DNA of 64,000 nt from Rhizopus arrhizus (Eukaryota > Mucoromycota > Mucoromycetes > Mucorales > Rhizopodaceae): positions 682,001 to 746,000 of the forward strand of contig JAKZZE010000024.1 in NCBI GenBank assembly GCA_024220505.1. The letters are read 5' to 3'. The translations under genes and the position numbers were made by a program. Shown here piece after piece: positions 58,700 to 64,000 of this stretch (position 1 is its first letter; each line of letters starts with the position of its first letter). The notes beneath the pieces are model-generated. The model was not told where the DNA came from and made no database searches. It saw only the letters and a list, made by a program, of their open reading frames with translations.

Positions 58700-60699
58700 C
58701 TAAAAATAAACCTTCAAGTTACAGGGCAATTATGAACTAAAGATAATATTTCTATATTAGGTGATTTTTATTTTTATTTTCGTATTTTAAAACCCAAAAC
58801 CGATCAAAAAACTTCTTGGCACACAATAGTAAAAAGATGGGCAAATCAGGACAGTCGTTCCTCATGTTTTATGCTCTTAAAGCAGTAGTCATATTATCGA
58901 GCGTAGTTATTTCAATATTGTTATACAAAATCGGTTGTATCGTACATAAAAAGACATGAGGAAAATACATTTTGGTTATCGTGTATATCATTGTGTTGCA
59001 ATATTGACAGTTTCTTAATATATACCCAAAAAAGTACATATAAATCTATAAGAAGACTAATAGACTCTTCCACAATTACCATTATTTTCTTTTTTAGGCA
59101 AATTTTTTCGTGCTTGGCCAAAGCGGTCGATGCAAGTTACTTATCTATTTTGTCCAAAAGCAAGGTTTAATATGGACGATGTTATCTAAAAGTTGATTTC
59201 TTTAGTAAACATACGATTTGATTTTTCATGCAAAGAACGAGAATTGGGCATACTTCTTTATACTGCATCCCAAGCAAGCGTATTTTGAATGTTGTAAAGA
59301 GAAATTACTTTGACTTCTTCTTATAACAAATTCGATTTTGAATATCACATGTATTGCGCCTTTAGAGTTTTGCCAAATAAAATTCCTTGCGTAATGTATT
59401 TCATTCATGTAAAGAATACAAAATTAAAAATTTGCCATCAAAGCATTACTATTGAAAGTAAAATCGATTATAAACTTGGTACCATCTTACACAGTCTCAA
59501 ATAATCATTCGTTTGTTTCTGTATAAAAGGGGAAATCAAACTTGTTACATTTAATCATAGAGTCTAAAAATACTAACTATTTTTCCTTTTAAGTTACACT
59601 CTTTGCTTTCTGAATTAGACAAATAACCAATCCCATTTAGTCATTTTAGATTTCTTAGGAACTTTCTTTCTAGTTTTATTTTTAATGTACATATTTCTCT
59701 TTGTGGATAATAATTACCCCATTGATGGTAATCAAATATGAGAATGCTATTCTATCGTCTGTCCCTTACTATAAATGCTTCAAGATAAATATTAAAAGAT
59801 GTGAACAAAGTCCAAAACTTAAAGCATAATCGCATAACTTTTGCAAGAAGCCTCTTTTAATCAATAGTTTAAGAAAATCTTATTCCATTTGCCTTGTCCT
59901 ATTAGTCAAATTACAAGGTGTAAGTTTAATAAGAGCGCATCGGAAAACAACAATATAACATGTTTTATCGCTAATAATCATAACCAATCATACATTCACA
60001 TGTCAAAACAAAGAAAGAAGAGTATTCATTCTATTAATAAAAAATTTCAAGGTTATTCAAAAATAAGCAAACCATACTGCGTTCAGTCAAGTCACATGAT
60101 AGGTAATGATTAACAATATAGGTAAATTGACTCAGTTAAATGACATGCCGATTGAGATGAGACGCTGACCGTATAAAAATATATTGTTCCCTGGAGGCTT
60201 ACCAGAGGTATTATGCTCTAAGGTTCGTTAAGCATTTAGGACATTATATCTATCTGTACAAATCAAATTAATGTGCTCTAGAGTAAAACAACCAGGATAT
60301 GGTCAATCTTGTCCATCATAACCCTTAGAGATATTCAATTCCAATAATCATTTACTGTTCTTCAACATACTGGATACTAGAGCCAACAGTGAAGTTGATA
60401 ATGGAATCAACATTAGGATTAATAGTGAAATCGGCTACAGAAGGAATTTACCTGTTTATTGTTAGCCCTGAGCTTTGTGTTTATCATTCAAATTCCTAAT
60501 AACAATCTTCTGTCTTTTACTAGCTGCTTTGTTTAGGATTCTAACCCTTCCTTCTTTGCTATTTAAATTATGCGTTTATGCATATTCTGATCACATACTG
60601 TTACACTAAACACGTAAAGCTGTTCTTAGCTAGTATACACATGTAGAGAGAGGGTGTATGTAGTATACTGTTTCTATGAATTACTGGATATAATTCTAT
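58700..60699. other. No confident gene
   Basis: 2 kb AT-rich region with short frames on both strands (for example 59889-60113) that carry no recognisable features. Confidence 0.55.
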
Positions 60700-62378
60700 T
60701 TATTTATATATTTTACAAAGTAATGATAGTATTTCTTGTTCGTCTTTTTGCTTTAATAAATTTGCAATTTTTTTATATTTCTTGTATTTATTTGGTATGA
60801 AAGTAGGAATAGGTGATGCATCAGGCGGTTTATTTGCCTATAAAAAGATAGTTGAATAAGAATTGGCCTCATAATCAATGCTTATTACCTTGTTATTAGA
60901 TGTAATTGTTTTGAGTAGAGACAGAATTGTTTGCTGTTTAGTGTAATTATACTGACTCAAGCACTAATAAATAAAAGCAGTTAGCGTTATTTCTCGTTTT
61001 AATATTCATATTTACTGTTTCAAATCTATCTTTATTATGTTTTGGTGGGTTAACAAAAGTTGTAGGTGTACTAGCTTCACTTGTAGTGGCTGATTCATCT
61101 TGACTGTATGTATTTTATTAGTAAAGTGCTGTCTGTTTCTTTGATCAGGTACCTTTTTACTGTATTAAATTGAATTGGACTCATAGGCAGTATATAAACC
61201 ATACCATCTTTATTGGTTACTATGTCTGCGGTTGCTTTATTATTTATATTTAAAATTGGGTTGTCATCACTGTTGTTGTCATCATCTTTCTCCTTTTCTT
61301 CTTCTGTTTCTTCACTTATAATTATATTGAAGTGGTTATCGTTTATGCAGTTTGTATTCATTATTTCTGCATGCTTCTGCTGTCTTTTGGGTTTCTATTG
61401 TGTATGAACAGTTATTTTATATACAACAAATAATAAGAGGAATAATTACCAAGATACTTTCCACATGGTTTGGGCACCTCCACCTTTTCGTTGAATTAGG
61501 TGTAGCAGCCAAAGGAGGAGCCAAGCAGTCCAAATGCCAATACAAGGAGCAGTAATCACAAGCAATCACTAATTTCTTGAGAGATATCTTTCTGCAGTGA
61601 TAGCATTGTATGAATCTTCCGTTTTTATCTTTTGCTGTACTGTAATTATTGTCTGATAAATCTCCATTCCTAATGAAATAAATAAAAACAACAGCAAAGC
61701 AGTAAATTTGTATGTACTTGCCTGTACTTGTTTTGTCTAAGTTGTGTTGTGTCTATATAATTACCAACTTCATCAGAAGACACTATTTGATGAGTTAATA
61801 ACAGTATAGCAAATGTATTTTGTTAGTATTTTACCTCCTTCAAAAAAATTTATAATTTCTTCAGGTAACCTGAATGTCGTTGGATTTTTTACATTCAAAT
61901 TCTCTACCAACTCTTTGAATAAACCTTTTGGTCCATTTTCCACTATCTTTCCCTAGCAAAAAGAAGCTGTTATTATTACTACGTACTCATTATACGCTTT
62001 TATATACTTTTTCATGTTCACATTTATTACAAAACCATTCTGTCAAATTGTCCACATCATTCGAATCGACAGGTGGTTCAACACATGTAAAGTGAAATGC
62101 GTTTGGACAAGCATCGCAGCATATAAATTGTCCAACCCCACCACACGCGTCACAAACATCGTGATTCTGTAAAGAAAGGGTTGAGACATACAATTATTCT
62201 TGTCTTGTTGTTATTATTACTTTCATATTATCCAGTACTCTTTGCCTATCTCTATTCTTTCATTAATAATTTTATTCGTAAAGTACCAATGTTTTTACTT
62301 TATATTATGAATAGATTCATTTGATTTTCTTTTTATATTTCTTGTATCGCCAGGGGAAGGAAAATTATGTCGTTTCAT
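60700..62378 (-). CDS. Two-PHD-finger protein, Rco1-like (Rpd3S complex type)
   Basis: Ten small exons on the minus strand, all phases consistent: 62299-62378, 62221-62251, 62008-62166, 61835-61952, 61722-61782, 61450-61669, 61153-61394, 61016-61103, 60889-60963, 60700-60837; 403 residues. PHD1 (42-86) is C4HC3: CDACGGVGQFICCDACPNAF, H62, C65, WFCNKC. Then GLFKELVENLNVKNPTTFRL PEEIINFFEG, the segment after PHD1 in Rco1 (LPxxIRxYFEGV). PHD2 (about 172-218): CYHCRKISLKKLVIACDYC, WHLDC, APPL, WRCPNH. This order is that of Rco1/PHF12, a subunit of the small Rpd3 histone-deacetylase complex, which binds methylated H3K36 nucleosomes together with Eaf3. Intron 5 (61670-61721) uses a GC donor. The first two exons are the least certain. 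Confidence 0.85.
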
Positions 62379-63387
62379 GTCAAATAAAGAGAAGAAGTGG
62401 AAGAAAATGTGAAAGAATAAAAAAGTGGGGTGCGTAAAGTCTTTTTTTTTTGTTTTGCTATATTCAATGTTTTAATTCATACACTATTCTTGTTGATAAA
62501 TTTTGTCTTTTTTATAGTAAAAAGTGGGTACAATTAATAAAAGCGATGTATTGTTCATCAAGCAATACAATTATAGCAATGAACGACCTCTTATCGAGTA
62601 ATATCAAAGTTCTTATTATACTTTTAATATTCAGCTCGATTTGGACATAAAATTAAAATGTTGTTGGCAAGTAATCACACATTCAATTTTGAAGTGGAAT
62701 CCCCCTATTTTCATAAAAGCATAATTGGTACCTTATTCTGGATCCTTAATGAGTAAAAACAAAAATCTGAATTGAATGTGTCACGAAGTAACAAAGTGTT
62801 GCTATGTGCAGATTCACGGTTGTTTTAATTAATACAACAAAGACAACTTGGAGATCATGCATATAATCTTAATGGAGAAACATGTTTTAAAATGTACCTG
62901 AAATCTGATTAAATTTGGATAATAAGTTTATTTTTAATCTTTGCTAAATTTCAATATTTCTATTCAACTTGTACTGTCAATTTGCATTTATTAATATACT
63001 TTATCATGAAATTAGATGCTTCTCTTGAGCTATTGTTTGCTTTACCGACTGTAGAAATTTTCAGTGCACAATTAAATCTACAATTTATTTATTCAGCCCT
63101 TTTTCCAGCCAGTTGTCCAGAACATCAAAAAAATATTATTTTCGATCAAATATTTTTGCTTGTCTGAAACTCGACTTTTATGTAAAGACAGATGGTCATT
63201 ATGAGCTCTCTTTTTTCACTTGAAGCACACTTTTTCCTTGGAATTGCTTTGAAGCATGAAGATCAAAGTGAGGGTTTGATGTAACATAACCAATCGGTTT
63301 TTGAAATGAAATGAGTAGTACAAGTGTTCCTTGCATTTACTTTGTGATGAATGGCCATTATTCTTTTTCTTCTTCTTTGTTCTTGTA
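62379..63387. other. Divergent promoter region
   Basis: About 1 kb between the divergently transcribed Rco1-like and TRP-like genes. AT-rich; no confident gene. 62982-63167 is probably a chance frame. Confidence 0.5.
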
Positions 63388-64000
63388 ATGTTTTATTTCA
63401 ATTTACTTTTAATACTACTCTCCTTTGTTTCAATAATTCATACACAAAGCATAGATTCCACATGGTTCCCAGAGAGTAATTTCACATATTGTAACAGCCA
63501 CAGTTTGATCAATGTCACATCCATAAGCAGACATCTCGATATTATGACAGATAAATACAGTTTTAATATAATGGGATATACAGACACTAATATTGTAAAT
63601 CTAAACCCTCAAGGATCAGGTATGAATAATAAGTGCAAGATATTAGAGATCATAAGACAAATAACATGTATAAATATAGTTTCATCAGCCTCTTATTTTG
63701 AAATAAGGTTTGGATTTGAGACCATACGTTCACCATCACAGCAGCTTTGTCCTGATTTGTTGAATGGATGCCCCGTTTTAGAAGGAGCGAATATCACAAT
63801 ACAAAGGGTAAATTCTACATTAAATACGAAAAAATATGAAAAAGTAATAAGAAATACCAAGACCCTTTTTTGTCTTTCCTCCCACCATATTCTATTTATA
63901 GTCCGTTAACCTTTCTCGTATTCCACTCTACCCATTGGCTGATATCACCGCACAATATTCAGCTGTCAACCCAGATTCCACGCCGTTACTTTGTATAAGA
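63388..64000 (+). CDS. TRP-like channel (Flc/Pkd2 family), N-terminal part only
   Basis: Two exons seen, 63388-63807 and 63902 to the window edge, where the gene is cut. Residues 1-19 are a signal peptide (MFYFNLLLILLSFVSIIHTQ). The luminal domain looks like the ML-like N-terminal domain of fungal TRP-like/Flc proteins. It has FTYCNSHSLINV, YSFNIMGYTDTNIVNLN, YFEIRFGF, LCPDLLNGCPVLEGANITIQ and, after the intron, RIPLYPLADITAQYSA...LLCIR (the family's IPxxxYxxPDLDA ... C). Transmembrane part lies outside the window. The family includes ER/Golgi FAD or Ca2+ homeostasis proteins in yeast. The upstream open frame is without ATG, so the start at 63388 is favoured. Confidence 0.75.

Noticed and set aside
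61095..61361. TGA end of the Rco1-like frame at 61095
   Set aside because: A GTACCT...ACTAAT...ACAG intron removes it, and four later pieces continue in phase to 60700.
1..64000. tRNA, rRNA and CRISPR arrays
   Set aside because: No cloverleaf with proper stems, no rRNA-like blocks and no regularly spaced identical repeats were seen by eye.

Overview
The window looks like nuclear DNA of an early-diverging filamentous fungus, most likely Mucoromycota (Mucorales-type). The evidence is very AT-rich intergenic sequence, genes split by many 50-65 nt GT-AG introns, a fungal protein set (Pcf11, Rco1-like PHD protein, Scs7-type sphingolipid hydroxylase, Flc/TRP-like channel, Kre9/Knh1-like secreted protein), and many broken LINE copies whose C-terminal zinc-knuckle style resembles those common in Mucorales. 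Genus was not determined. Exon boundaries were placed by eye from splice consensus, reading-frame phase and protein similarity remembered from the families; no search was run.

Layout. 0-21 kb is accessory, gene-poor DNA: one small secreted Cys-rich protein (1483-1902), then a near-perfect inverted repeat with two ~5.06 kb arms (5617-10675 and 11031-16094) around a 355 bp spacer. Each arm carries a dead Tc1/mariner transposase and a LINE tail. It is followed by a dead LINE (16.97-18.25 kb) and a 1.6 kb structure with 302 bp inverted ends (18455-20088). 21.8-27.7 kb is a gene block: an EST1/SMG5-SMG6-like NMD factor, ribosomal protein eL14 (convergent, 51 bp apart), and a decayed, 5'-truncated PCF11. 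27.9-31 kb is a LINE graveyard, with one insertion still flanked by a 14 bp target-site duplication. A small intron-containing gene whose product resembles a serine-recombinase (resolvase) catalytic domain sits inside it; a second copy with matching intron positions lies at 48.0-49.0 kb.

32.4-34.1 kb holds two compact genes: a stand-alone PabC-like aminodeoxychorismate lyase, and a LAMTOR5-like Ragulator subunit built from four tiny exons. 34.2-36.1 kb is again repeat-derived. 38.8-46.6 kb holds a Kre9/Knh1-like secreted protein, a coiled-coil protein that may be a CENP-U/Ame1-type kinetochore subunit, an F-box/zinc-finger protein, a BTB protein and a 61-codon ORF. 50.0-52.1 kb is a seven-exon GRAM-VASt membrane protein (Lam/GRAMD1 sterol-transfer type). 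52.4-55.2 kb is LINE and unidentified debris. 56.5-64 kb contains the fatty-acid 2-hydroxylase, a secreted repeat protein, a two-PHD Rco1-like protein (Rpd3S complex type) and the 5' end of a TRP-like channel gene that runs off the window.

The genes form no operon or pathway cluster; they are ordinary housekeeping genes set among transposon debris. The least expected items are the resolvase-like gene pair, the 10.5 kb palindrome, the dead PCF11 copy and two GC-AG introns.
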